A DNA stretch of 64,000 nucleotides, taken from assembly GCA_022184915.1 (NCBI GenBank), contig JAGTJU010000004.1, positions 62,001-126,000 on the forward strand, in the 5' to 3' direction. The stretch comes from Myxococcales bacterium. GTDB lineage: Bacteria > Myxococcota_A > Polyangia > Fen-1088. A model generated the notes under the pieces. That model did no database searches. It saw nothing but the letters and a program-made list of their open reading frames with translations, and had not been told where the DNA came from. The position numbers and the translations under genes were made by a program. Shown one piece after another: positions 46,554 through 54,859 of the stretch (position 1 is its first letter; each line of letters starts with the position of its first letter).

Positions 46554-47630
46554 TCAGGGCCTCGAAACGCGGGGACCCGGGTGCTTGGCCCGGGGCTTGG
46601 CTTCCTGCCGGGACGCTTCGGAGGTGTTCTCGTCATGGGGCGGGAGGGGGGCCTGGGCCATCAGTTCCTCGCGAAGCGCGATCGCTGCGGGGGTGCCGCG
46701 CAGCTCTGTAAGGCTCTTGACGTAGTGGGTCAGCGCCCACAGGCCCTCCTCGCTGACGATCCCCTGCCAACTGGGCATGGCCGCGCCCGCGATGCCGGCG
46801 GCGATGGTGCGGTAGAGCCCCTCGAGCTCCGTGCCGTTTTTGACCGGTTGAAACAGAAAGTCGATCGGGAGAATCTGCACCGTGTAGGCGCCTGCGTTGT
46901 ACTCACTGGCCTTGAGCGACGGGCGGTACATGTCCTCGAGGTCCGCCATCGCAGCGGGAGGCGCGCCGAGATAGCGCTGCGAAAGGGCTACCCTCTCGGC
47001 GCGGGTGATGTAGCTCGGGTGGCAGTTCGAGCAGCCAGCCAGCACGTACTTCATGTTGCCTTCGGGGTCGTTCTCGACGCCGGCCAGGTGGTAGATGCGC
47101 TTGCCCACCTCGATCGCTTCGGCGCTGCGGCCCCGCCACGGATCGTCTGGCACGTCGATGGGGGATCCGGGCTCCTCCTCGCGCCAGCGCTCTGCAAAGG
47201 TCTTGATGTACTGAAGCACGGCGTGGCGCTGCTGCGGGGGAAGGTCCCAGGCCAGCATCGGGGTGCCCGCGAGGCCGTGAACCAGGATGTGGTCGAGCGC
47301 TTCGTCGCGCGGCAGCTCACCTACCGGGACCCCTCCGAACTTGAACTGGGCCGGACGGAAGTCGCGGGGAGGAGGGCGCATGCCAGCTGAGGTGGGTCCA
47401 CGTCCGTCACCCGCTTCGCCATGGCAGGTCTGACAATAAAGCGTGTACACGTCGTGGCCGAGGTTGAGCGTGGCCGCCGAGACCTCTTGGCCGCCGAGCC
47501 GCTGGCCTTCGTGAAACTTCGGCGTGTCGAAGAGCTTCGTCTGGCATCCGCTGGCCGTAGCGAACAGGAACAGCATGGCGATGGCCGCGCCGCGCGGGCC
47601 GCCGGGAAGACGAAGGGGGACAAAGCGCAT
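46554..47630 (-). CDS. Lipoprotein cytochrome c of oxidase operon
   Basis: 358 residues. The N-terminus carries a lipoprotein signal (FLFATASGC), then two c-type haem sites: CQTCH in the first domain and CSNCH in the second. Each is in a cytochrome-c-like fold, with a possible axial Met in the GTPML and AAMPSW segments. It is the last gene of the cox operon, 11 bases after a subunit III gene. Because subunit II here lacks a fused cytochrome c domain, this protein is the likely electron donor docked at the oxidase (inference). The C-terminal tail is Pro/Arg-rich. The start is chosen at the lipoprotein signal; the frame is open further upstream. Confidence 0.82.
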   Translation of the reverse strand: MRFVPLRLPGGPRGAAIAMLFLFATASGCQTKLFDTPKFHEGQRLGGQEVSAATLNLGHDVYTLYCQTCHGEAGDGRGPTSAGMRPPPRDFRPAQFKFGGVPVGELPRDEALDHILVHGLAGTPMLAWDLPPQQRHAVLQYIKTFAERWREEEPGSPIDVPDDPWRGRSAEAIEVGKRIYHLAGVENDPEGNMKYVLAGCSNCHPSYITRAERVALSQRYLGAPPAAMADLEDMYRPSLKASEYNAGAYTVQILPIDFLFQPVKNGTELEGLYRTIAAGIAGAAMPSWQGIVSEEGLWALTHYVKSLTELRGTPAAIALREELMAQAPLPPHDENTSEASRQEAKPRAKHPGPRVSRP

Positions 47631-47641
47631 CACGATCGGCC

Positions 47642-48283
47642 TCACAGCACGTAGACCAACAGGTACATGAGGCCCCAGACCACACCCACCATGTGCCAGT
47701 AGAGGGTCCAAAGCCGCAAGGGAATGTGCGCAAGAGGCGTGTAGCGCCGTCTCGCCGCTCGCACCGTGAGCCAGCCGAGGGCCAGGACTCCCAGCGCCAC
47801 ATGCAGGGCATGAAACACGGTGAGTCCATAGAACACCGAAGCGTAGGGGCCGGCGTCCGGTGTGAGGCCCAGGTGCCACAGGGACCCCCAGACCCGGGCC
47901 TGCAAAAGGAGGAAGATCGCGCCGAGCGCGGCGGCGGCCCCCACGAGGCGCGCCACACCCTTACCTGTGGCGCGGGCCCGCGCGAGCGCTTCGTGCAGCC
48001 CGTAGCTCGAAAGCGCAAGCGCCAGGGTGGCCGTGGCGGGCAGGCCGAGCGGGAGATCCGGCATGTCGGTGGGGGGCCAGGGATGTGCCCCGGCACGCAC
48101 CACCCCGTAGGCGAAGAAGAGCCCGGCGAACAGCATGGCCCACGAGGCCATGAAGATGACCATGCCCAGGAACGCCGTGCCGGCCTGGTGCTGCTGCACG
48201 CCGCGCTCGTCCGGCGCCGGCGTGGCGTCGCGCCCCCCGGAAGGCAGGGCCCATGCGCCCGGCGTGTGCTCCCCTGCGTTCAC
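47642..48283 (-). CDS. Cytochrome c oxidase subunit III (second copy)
   Basis: 213 residues with five to seven hydrophobic helices. Segments GTAFLGMVIFMASWAMLFAGLFFAYGVVR, YGLTVFHALHVALGVLALGWLTVRA and LWTLYWHMVGVVWGLMYLLVYVL match heme-copper oxidase subunit III, including the conserved FHALHV and WHMVGVVW blocks. GTG start overlaps the subunit I stop as GTGA, which indicates coupled translation. It is distinct in sequence from the subunit III at the other end of the same operon; whether both enter one complex is unknown. Confidence 0.82.
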   Translation of the reverse strand: MNAGEHTPGAWALPSGGRDATPAPDERGVQQHQAGTAFLGMVIFMASWAMLFAGLFFAYGVVRAGAHPWPPTDMPDLPLGLPATATLALALSSYGLHEALARARATGKGVARLVGAAAALGAIFLLLQARVWGSLWHLGLTPDAGPYASVFYGLTVFHALHVALGVLALGWLTVRAARRRYTPLAHIPLRLWTLYWHMVGVVWGLMYLLVYVL

Positions 48284-50061
48284 GCCACCCCTCGCGAAGA
48301 CGCAGCGGCCGCCCCGGCCTCGGGGACAGTTGGCGGGCGGGGAAGAGGTTCGTTCTGAGCCACCCAGTCGCGCCCGAGCAGGGCTCTCACCTCGGGGTTG
48401 GCGAACTCGTGAGGCCCTCGCAGCACCTCGGGGACCAGGTCGAAGTTGTGGTGAGGGGGAGGTGACGAGATCGTCCACTCGAGCGTGCCGACGTTCCAGG
48501 GATTGGCCTCGGCGTTGGCGGGGGCGAAGACGTTGCGGAAGAAATTGAAGACGAAGAGCAGTTGCGAGACGCCCAGGGCGAACCCGAAGTAGCTGGTCCA
48601 GCGGTTGAGGGGGGCCAAGTGCTGGAGGAACGTGTACTGATGAGGGTCCCAGAGCCGGCGCGGTTGGCCCGCGTACCCCACCGCCAGCTGACCCACGAAG
48701 AGCAAGGTCATGAACACCGCCGACGTCCAGAAGTGGGCTTTGCCCAGCGGCTCGCTGAGCTTGCGGCCGAACATCTTTGGGAACCAGTGGTGGATCGCCG
48801 CGAAGCTCGCCAGAAAGGACGCCGCGCCCATCGTGAGGTGAAAGTGACCCACCACGAACATGGTGTCGTGCAGATAAAGATCGGTGGAAATGGTGGCCAG
48901 GTAGATACCCGTCAGTCCGCCGAGCGCGAAAACGAAGATCACGCCGAGCGTAAAGAGCATGGCGGCCGTCAGGCGCACGGAGCCTTTCCAGATCGTGTGG
49001 AGCCAATTGAGAAAGAGCAGCTCGGCCGGCGCGCTGATGATCAAGGTCAAGGTCATGAAGGCTTTGCCGAGCAGCGGGTTCATGCCGGTGGTGAACATGT
49101 GGTGCCCGTAGACCACGGCGGAGAGCACGGTGATGGCCGTCATGGCGATCACCGAACCCTTGTACCAGTAGGCTGGCTTGCGGGCGTAGAAGGACACCAG
49201 ATCCGCCACCACGCCCCAGGCGGGCAGGATGAGGATGTAGACCTCGGGATGTCCGAAGATCCAAAAGAGGTGCTGGAACAAAATGGGATCACCCCCGCCC
49301 CGCACGGCGGCCGCCCCGGCGATGAAGAACTGTGTGCCGAAAACGCGATCGAGGAAGAGCAACAAGGCCGCGGCGCCGAGCACCGGCACGAAGAGCACGT
49401 TGAGGATCGAGGTGAGCCACAGACCCCACACCGTGAGGGGCATGCGCATGTAGCTCATGCCCGGGGCGCGAAAGCGAATCACGGTGGTGACGTAGTTGAC
49501 GGCACCCATGATGGTGGCCGCACCCGTGACGAAGATCGCCGCCACCACCAACGTCTGCCCGAGGCCGGGCGAGCCGATACGCGTCGAAAGCGGGGGGTAG
49601 GTGGTCCAGCCCGCCGAAGCGGATCCCAGCTGCACGAAGAACGACAGCGCGATGAGCGCCATCGAGAGCACGAAGGTCCAAAAAGACGCCATGTTGAGGC
49701 GGGGAAAGGCCATGTCCCGCGCGCCGATCATGAGCGGAATCGTGAAGTTCCCCAGAGCACCGATGAGAATCGGCGTGATCGCGAAGAAGATCATGATGAG
49801 CCCGTGCATCGTGAACACGGTGTTGTAGGTGGCCGGGGTGACGACGCCGCTCGCGTCGGGGAAGAGGGTGTGCCCGACCCCCGGCACTGCACGGCCCGGG
49901 TACGCCCACTGCCAGCGGATGAGCATGGCCAAGAGGCCGCCGAAGAGCAGGAACAACAACCCCGACCACAGGAACTGCTTCGCGATCACCTTGTGATCGG
50001 TTGAAAACAGGTACCGGCGAACGAAGGATCGGGGGGCGAGGTGAATGGGCTGAAGATCCAT
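48280..50061 (-). CDS. ctaD: Cytochrome c oxidase subunit I
   Basis: 593 residues, 12 or more helices; binds haem a, the haem a3-CuB centre and pumps protons. Conserved sites: the first haem ligand in FTMHGLIMIFF; WIFGHPEVYILILPAWG with CuB His, the cross-linked Tyr and the proton-channel Glu of A1-type oxidases; GHHMFTTGMNP with the two further CuB His; and HDTMFVVGHFHLTMG with the haem a3 and haem a ligands. These define an A-type, caa3/aa3-like enzyme. It lies between subunit II (45-base gap) and the second subunit III (4-base overlap). Confidence 0.95.
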   Translation of the reverse strand: MDLQPIHLAPRSFVRRYLFSTDHKVIAKQFLWSGLLFLLFGGLLAMLIRWQWAYPGRAVPGVGHTLFPDASGVVTPATYNTVFTMHGLIMIFFAITPILIGALGNFTIPLMIGARDMAFPRLNMASFWTFVLSMALIALSFFVQLGSASAGWTTYPPLSTRIGSPGLGQTLVVAAIFVTGAATIMGAVNYVTTVIRFRAPGMSYMRMPLTVWGLWLTSILNVLFVPVLGAAALLLFLDRVFGTQFFIAGAAAVRGGGDPILFQHLFWIFGHPEVYILILPAWGVVADLVSFYARKPAYWYKGSVIAMTAITVLSAVVYGHHMFTTGMNPLLGKAFMTLTLIISAPAELLFLNWLHTIWKGSVRLTAAMLFTLGVIFVFALGGLTGIYLATISTDLYLHDTMFVVGHFHLTMGAASFLASFAAIHHWFPKMFGRKLSEPLGKAHFWTSAVFMTLLFVGQLAVGYAGQPRRLWDPHQYTFLQHLAPLNRWTSYFGFALGVSQLLFVFNFFRNVFAPANAEANPWNVGTLEWTISSPPPHHNFDLVPEVLRGPHEFANPEVRALLGRDWVAQNEPLPRPPTVPEAGAAAASSRGVA

Positions 50062-50106
50062 GAAGGTTGACCTGTCTCGACCAGCTGCGGTGGTCGGGTG
50101 CGGGCG

Positions 50107-50979
50107 TCAGTGGTTGCGACGGTCCCAATCCCATCCCCAGTGTGCGCCCTCGTCCAGGGGGTCGTAGGCGCGGGCCGCCAGCTTGGAGGCCTCGTGTAGC
50201 CAAGCCTCGTAGGCGTCGGGGGTGAGCACCTTGAGCACGCCACGCATTTTGTAGTGGTTTACGCCGCAGTGCTGGGCGCAGGAGATCTCGAAGTCGCCCG
50301 TGTCCTTGGCCTGAAACCAAAGGCGGGTGATCGAGCCGGGCACAGCGTCTTGCTTGGTGCGGAAGTGGGGCAACGAAAAGCTGTGGATGACGTCAGTGGC
50401 AGCGAGCTGCACGATCACGGGAGCCCCCGTGGGCACGTGGAGCTCGTTGAAGGTGACGATGTCGTCGGGCGTGTTGAACTGGCCGTCGGCACCGGGGTGG
50501 CGTATGTCCCAGGCCCACTGGTGGGCGTTGACCTGGACGCGCACGGCGTTGGGGGCCGCGTTGGCTTTGTCGAAGGCCCAAAACGCGTCGTCGAGATCGG
50601 CCATGCCGGACACGAAGAGGTTGCCGTCGACCACGCCGAAGATGAGCACGGACAGCGCAAGCGCCTTGATGACTTGCTGGCGGGCGCTGCCGAGATCGTA
50701 AACGGCGCGGTGCTTGGGGCCGTGGAAGAGCGCCGACCAGAGCAGCCAAACGACGGTCACGGCAAACAAGAGCCCCACGAAGACGGTGGTGACTTCGATG
50801 AGCCAATCGGTGCGCGCCCCGTGAAGCGAGACGTTGCGGGGCAAGCCCCACCCCGCCTCGGGCTGCGGCGCCGCGGAAGCCCCGGAGCCCAGCAAGGAAA
50901 GCCCCAAGCCAAGCCCAAAGTGGGAAAGCCGATGCGGGCGGGTCGTTCCGTGGCGGGACAGGGCGGGCGACCGCTTCAT
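50107..50979 (-). CDS. ctaC: Cytochrome c oxidase subunit II
   Basis: 290 residues. Signal-like N-terminus, two transmembrane helices (about 60-80 and 100-120) and a periplasmic cupredoxin domain. The binuclear CuA site is complete: an upstream His in DVIHSFSLPHF and CAQHCGVNHYKM (Cys, Glu-position Gln, Cys, His, Met). QVNAHQWAWDIRHP is the aromatic electron-entry patch. There is no C-terminal cytochrome c domain. The ATG overlaps the stop of the preceding small gene (ATGA). CuA loading is probably by the divergent Sco protein. Confidence 0.93.
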   Translation of the reverse strand: MKRSPALSRHGTTRPHRLSHFGLGLGLSLLGSGASAAPQPEAGWGLPRNVSLHGARTDWLIEVTTVFVGLLFAVTVVWLLWSALFHGPKHRAVYDLGSARQQVIKALALSVLIFGVVDGNLFVSGMADLDDAFWAFDKANAAPNAVRVQVNAHQWAWDIRHPGADGQFNTPDDIVTFNELHVPTGAPVIVQLAATDVIHSFSLPHFRTKQDAVPGSITRLWFQAKDTGDFEISCAQHCGVNHYKMRGVLKVLTPDAYEAWLHEASKLAARAYDPLDEGAHWGWDWDRRNH

Positions 50980-51212
50980 CGGAGCTGCTCCGGGGAGGAA
51001 GGGTTCGCCGGCGCAGGGGAGGTGCGCTCCACCTTGCGAATCACCCGAAAGGCCACGACGGCCACGGCATAGGGCAGCGCGATCATCGCGGCGACCAAGG
51101 CGAACACCATCGGGGTGTCGGTTTGCCGGCCCGCGCACGCTGGACAGGCCCAACTCAGCTGTGGCAGCCCCAGCGCCACGAAACCGGCGGAAAAGCAGGC
51201 AAGCGCTCTCAT
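50976..51212 (-). CDS. Small membrane protein of cox operon
   Basis: 78 residues, family unknown. An N-terminal hydrophobic signal-like segment (1-22) is followed by CPACAGRQTDTP, then one transmembrane helix (about 36-58) and a short basic tail. The CPAC pair next to the predicted export boundary could bind copper or be redox active on the periplasmic side, which would suit an assembly factor. It overlaps subunit IV upstream and subunit II downstream by ATGA, so its expression is tightly tied to the oxidase. No homologue known to me by sequence. Confidence 0.7.
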   Translation of the reverse strand: MRALACFSAGFVALGLPQLSWACPACAGRQTDTPMVFALVAAMIALPYAVAVVAFRVIRKVERTSPAPANPSSPEQLR

Positions 51213-51508
51213 CGCAGGAACCTCCACGAGGCTTCGGCCATCAGCACGAAGGCGTAGAGGGCCGGGAACACGAAGGGCACCAGCACGGTCAGCCTGAGCG
51301 CGCGGGCCTCATGGCCAAGATGCATGTAGGTCATCAAGACGAGGCCTGCCTTCGCCAGCGCCAACAAGACCAGGGCGGAAATCAGCAAAGCGCGGCTCAC
51401 TGCGGGAACGTAGACCACGCCCACCTCCGCCACCGTCAACAGGGTCAGGAGGAGGAAAACGAGGACGTAGGCTTTGCGGGGGCCCACGCTCGTGAGTCTC
51501 GCCGTCAA
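51209..51508 (-). CDS. Cytochrome c oxidase subunit IV-like protein
   Basis: 99 residues with three hydrophobic helices, a layout typical of the prokaryotic cytochrome c oxidase subunit IV (COX4_pro/CtaF) family; the middle LALAKAGLVLMTYMHLGHE is its most recognisable block (the ...FMHL.. motif). A TTG start overlaps the upstream stop as TTGA; a downstream GTG is an alternative. The stop overlaps the next start as ATGA. Confidence 0.82.
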   Translation of the reverse strand: MTARLTSVGPRKAYVLVFLLLTLLTVAEVGVVYVPAVSRALLISALVLLALAKAGLVLMTYMHLGHEARALRLTVLVPFVFPALYAFVLMAEASWRFLR

Positions 51509-52185
51509 GGTGCTGCCTCGATCGGTGCAGGGATGAGGTAGACGAAGGTGAAGACCAGAATCCAGACGAGGTCCACGAAGTGCCAGAAGAGCCCCGTGGT
51601 CTCGAGCGCGTCGGCGTTCGTGAGGGCGTTGCGCGTCCGCGCGGTCCGAACGAAGGACATTCCCAGGAGCAGCAGGCCCGTGGCCACGTGCAGGCCATGA
51701 AACCCCGTAATGACATAAAAGGTGGTGGCTCTGTGGGACTGACTGAAGCGCAGACCGTGAGCCAGCAACCCAGGCCCCCCGATCCCGAAATACTCGTGGT
51801 ACTGACCGCACAGGAAGAGCCCGCCGCCCAACATGGTGAGGCCGAGATGGAGCAAGGTCTTGCCCCGCTTGCCCTCGCGACATGCGGCAAGCGCCATCAC
51901 CATCGTGAGGCTGGAACAGATGAGGAGGAAGGTGAGGCCGGCGGTGAAGGTGAGGCCGAAGTCGGGCTCGCCGGCAGGCTGCCAGGTCACGGACGCGGCG
52001 CGGAGGATGCCGTACGTCAACAGCAAACCAGCGAAGGAAAAGCCATCTGAAAGCAGGAAAACCCACATGCCCACTTTGAGCGCGCTGGCGCGACCCACGT
52101 AAGGATCATCGGGCCACCGGCGGGGACCGTGTGAGAGGGAGCCCTGCCCATCGGGTGCGGGAGATAGCGCCTCGGCGGCTGGCAT
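51505..52185 (-). CDS. ctaE: Cytochrome c oxidase subunit III (first copy)
   Basis: 226 residues with about five to seven helices. ALKVGMWVFLLSDGFSFAGLLLTYGILR, FYVITGFHGLHVATGLLLLGMSFVR and ETTGLFWHFVDLVWILVFTFVYLIP are classic subunit III blocks. First gene of the operon; the ATG giving MPAAEAL is chosen over an upstream codon. It is divergent from the Sco gene across 235 bases, which must hold both promoters. A second, different subunit III gene ends the core operon. Confidence 0.87.
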   Translation of the reverse strand: MPAAEALSPAPDGQGSLSHGPRRWPDDPYVGRASALKVGMWVFLLSDGFSFAGLLLTYGILRAASVTWQPAGEPDFGLTFTAGLTFLLICSSLTMVMALAACREGKRGKTLLHLGLTMLGGGLFLCGQYHEYFGIGGPGLLAHGLRFSQSHRATTFYVITGFHGLHVATGLLLLGMSFVRTARTRNALTNADALETTGLFWHFVDLVWILVFTFVYLIPAPIEAAP

Positions 52186-52420
52186 CGCGACTCGCTGAAT
52201 TATCAGGTCTGCCTGCGGCTGGCAACCGAGGGGCACGCCGCGCCCGCACTTCCCGGCAACTAGGGCGGGGTGCTTTCGACCCCGGTCACTGCGCGGGGTT
52301 TGCCCGCGACCCTCTTGGGACGGCCGGGGCCCCTGCCGCGGCGCTCCTCCGGGGCGCGGTGGTGACGGCGTGTCAGGGCCCTCGGGCTGTGGTAATCAAC
52401 GAGCGATGGGAGCTTCGGCC

Positions 52421-53077
52421 ATGGCTGGTCAGTTCGGTGCGCGCCTGCAGACGAGGGTGTCGCGGCTGGTGAGCCGGCCCTCGTTCTGGCTCGTGGCGAT
52501 TCTCTTCGGGCTGTCGTTGCCGGTCTTGAACCAGGTGCTGCGCCCCCCGGCGCCGCCCCTACCCGTGCTGGGGCAGCTGGGCGCCTTCTCGTTCCTGGAC
52601 CAGGACGGGCGAGCCTACGGTAGCCAGGATCTGCAGGGGCAGGTTTGGGTGGGCAGCTTCATCTTCACCCGATGTCCCACGATCTGCCCGGCCATCACGA
52701 AGCAGCTCGGGCACGTTCAAAAGCGCGCCCGCAACCTGAGCCAAGCCTTTCGGATCGTGTCGTTCAGCGTGGATCCCACCCACGACAGCCCCGAGGTGCT
52801 CGCAGCCTATGCACACAAACACGGCGTGAACCCTCGCATGTGGCGGTTGCTGACCGGGCCGCTCGACGCCATCCGTTCCACCGTGGAGGGCGGGCTCAAG
52901 GTGGCGATGGGCGAGCTTCCCGAAGGCGAGCAGGACTTCGCGAGCTTGTTCCACGGGACGCAGCTCGTGCTGGTCGACGCGGAGCTGCGCATTCGGGGCT
53001 ACTATGATCCTGCCGAGCCAGAGATCGTGGACCGGTTGCTCCACGACGCCACGATGTTGATCAACCGCGGCCACTGA
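52421..53077 (+). CDS. SCO1/SenC-family copper chaperone
   Basis: 218 residues. N-terminal membrane anchor (about 14-35) and a periplasmic thioredoxin-like domain with the copper-binding TRCPTICPAITKQL (CxxxC), the FSVDPTHDSPEVL strand typical of Sco, and a distal His in FASLFHGTQLVLVD. Sco proteins deliver copper to the CuA site of oxidase subunit II, which is encoded in the divergent operon. GGGAG eight bases before this ATG decides the start; an ATG five codons upstream is possible. Confidence 0.9.
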   Translation: MAGQFGARLQTRVSRLVSRPSFWLVAILFGLSLPVLNQVLRPPAPPLPVLGQLGAFSFLDQDGRAYGSQDLQGQVWVGSFIFTRCPTICPAITKQLGHVQKRARNLSQAFRIVSFSVDPTHDSPEVLAAYAHKHGVNPRMWRLLTGPLDAIRSTVEGGLKVAMGELPEGEQDFASLFHGTQLVLVDAELRIRGYYDPAEPEIVDRLLHDATMLINRGH

Positions 53078-53130
53078 GCGGCTTCGCACGGGACGAAGCC
53101 GCGACACGACGGGAAGAAGGGAACGGGTAC

Positions 53131-54562
53131 GTGCAGCAAGCCACGCCAAAGCAGGACGCGGAGCCAGGGGCTTTGCATGAGGGGGGCTGGGCCTCGTTTC
53201 GGGGCAAAACGCTCGGACGTTACACCGTGGTCGAGCATCTCGACTCGGGGGGCATGGCGGAAATCTTTTTGGCTGTCAACGAGGGTGCATCGGAAGGCGC
53301 ATCACCGGTTCGCAGCGGGGGTGCAGGGTTTCGGAAAGCGCTCGTGCTCAAGCTCCTTCAGTCCCGCTACCACGACAACGCCCAGGTGGTGGAGATGTTC
53401 AAGGACGAAGCGCGCATCGGCGCGCGGCTTCACCATCCGAGCATCGTGGACATCTACGATTTCGCCACGGCCGAGGGGCAGCACTTCATCGCGATGGAGC
53501 ATATCGAGGGGCGGATCCTCACGCAGCTCATCCGCCGGGGGCTCGAGGTGGGGCAGCCTTTGCCGTTGGGCTTGGCCGCGTACATCTGTGCGCAGGTCGC
53601 CGAGGGTTTGGCCTACATGTACGAAGGGCGAGACCGCAGTGGCCAACCGCTGTCGGTGGTGCACCGGGACATCTCGCCGACCAATATCATCATCAGTGAC
53701 CGGGGGCACACCAAGATCATCGACTTCGGGATCGCCACGGATCACGGAGACCGCAAGGAAGACCACGAGGGGACGGCCCGGCAAGTACTCGTACATGTCA
53801 CCCGAGCAGGTGCAGGGACAGCGGCTCGACGGTCGTTCCGACATCTTCTCTTTGGGCATCATCCTTTACGAGATCACGCTCGGCCGGCGGCTCTACCGGG
53901 GCAAGCCCCAGGTCATCATGAAGCGCATCGTGGAGGAGCAGATCCGGCCTCCCACCTTCCTGGACCGAGACTATCCCCCGGCGCTCGAAAAGATCGTCAT
54001 GAAAGCCCTCGCGAAGCGTCCCCAGGACCGCTACGCCTCGGCCGAGGCGATGGGACGCGACCTCGATGCCTTTTTGGGGTCGCTGCCCGAGCGGATCGGA
54101 GAGCGACAGGTGGCCACCTACTTGCGGGCGATCGAGGCGCCCAGCGCCGCCATCTCGGACCGAGGCCGGCGTCGCGCCGCCGCGTTCGTGGGCGAGGACG
54201 ACGATTACGAAGACGAAGAGCTCGACTTCGACCGGGGCAGCGAAGGCGCGTGGCGGGTGGCAGCCGACGAGACGGCCCGGCCGGCACCTTCACCCCCACC
54301 CCCGCGGCCCGTGCCCAAGGCCGCACCGGCCGCGTCCGAAGCGGGCGGGGCCGTGCGGTCCGAGCCTCTGGCCGAGCCCGCCTCGATGGTTCCCGCGGCG
54401 GCGCGGCCGGTGGTCCGGGTTGGGGCGGCGGCTCCCAGGCCAGAACCTGTCCCTGCGGCGGGGGCACAAAAGGCAGCGACATCCTCCCGCTTCCCCGTGG
54501 TGCCAACGCTGCTCGCCCTGGCGCTGGCGGCGGCAGGTGCCGCCTGGATGTTCGCGAGGTGA
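53131..54562 (+). pseudogene. Ser/Thr protein kinase, frameshifted
   Basis: Membrane-anchored Hanks-type kinase split by one frameshift. The first frame (from GTG 53131) encodes YTVVEHLDSGGMAEIFLA (P-loop), the VAIK-type lysine in ALVLKLL, VVHRDISPTNIII (catalytic loop) and IIDFGIA (DFG). The frame breaks near 53776-53785, in the GCCCGGC stretch of the activation segment. The second frame continues GKYSYMSPEQVQGQRLDGRSDIFSLGIILYE through the C-lobe, an acidic linker, a Pro-rich linker and a final membrane helix (FPVVPTLLALALAAAGAAWMF). Removing one C restores a normal kinase. The cause is a sequencing/assembly error or a recent mutation. A short DNA stretch of 53 bases separates it from the sco stop. 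Confidence 0.8.
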
Positions 54563-54859
54563 GGGGATGTCGGAGGAAAAATGAGCCCTTTTCAGGCTCG
54601 ACAAGCCTGGGCAGAGGCCGTAGGTCATAAGGGCGATTTGAGGAGGCGAACGTCTCACGTTCGTCCCCAAGGCGCCGATGTTTATTCGCCCGTGACTTAT
54701 GGGGAGGGGTTGTGAGGGTAGGCAAAGGGACTGGCGACGGTGGGTTCGATGGGACCTTGGCCGACGACGTGCTTTCCATTCGGCCTCACTGCGTCTATAG
54801 TATCCGCCTCCGCCCTGACGAAAGCTTTGAAACCCTAGGGAAATTCCCGAGAAGGCTGG
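54563..54859. other. Intergenic region before GltJ-like gene
   Basis: About 297 bases with no gene-like frame. It holds a weak promoter candidate: TTTCCA (54773-54778), 17 bases, TATAGT (54796-54801), which would give a 5' UTR of about 50 bases. Nothing else recognisable. Confidence 0.35.
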
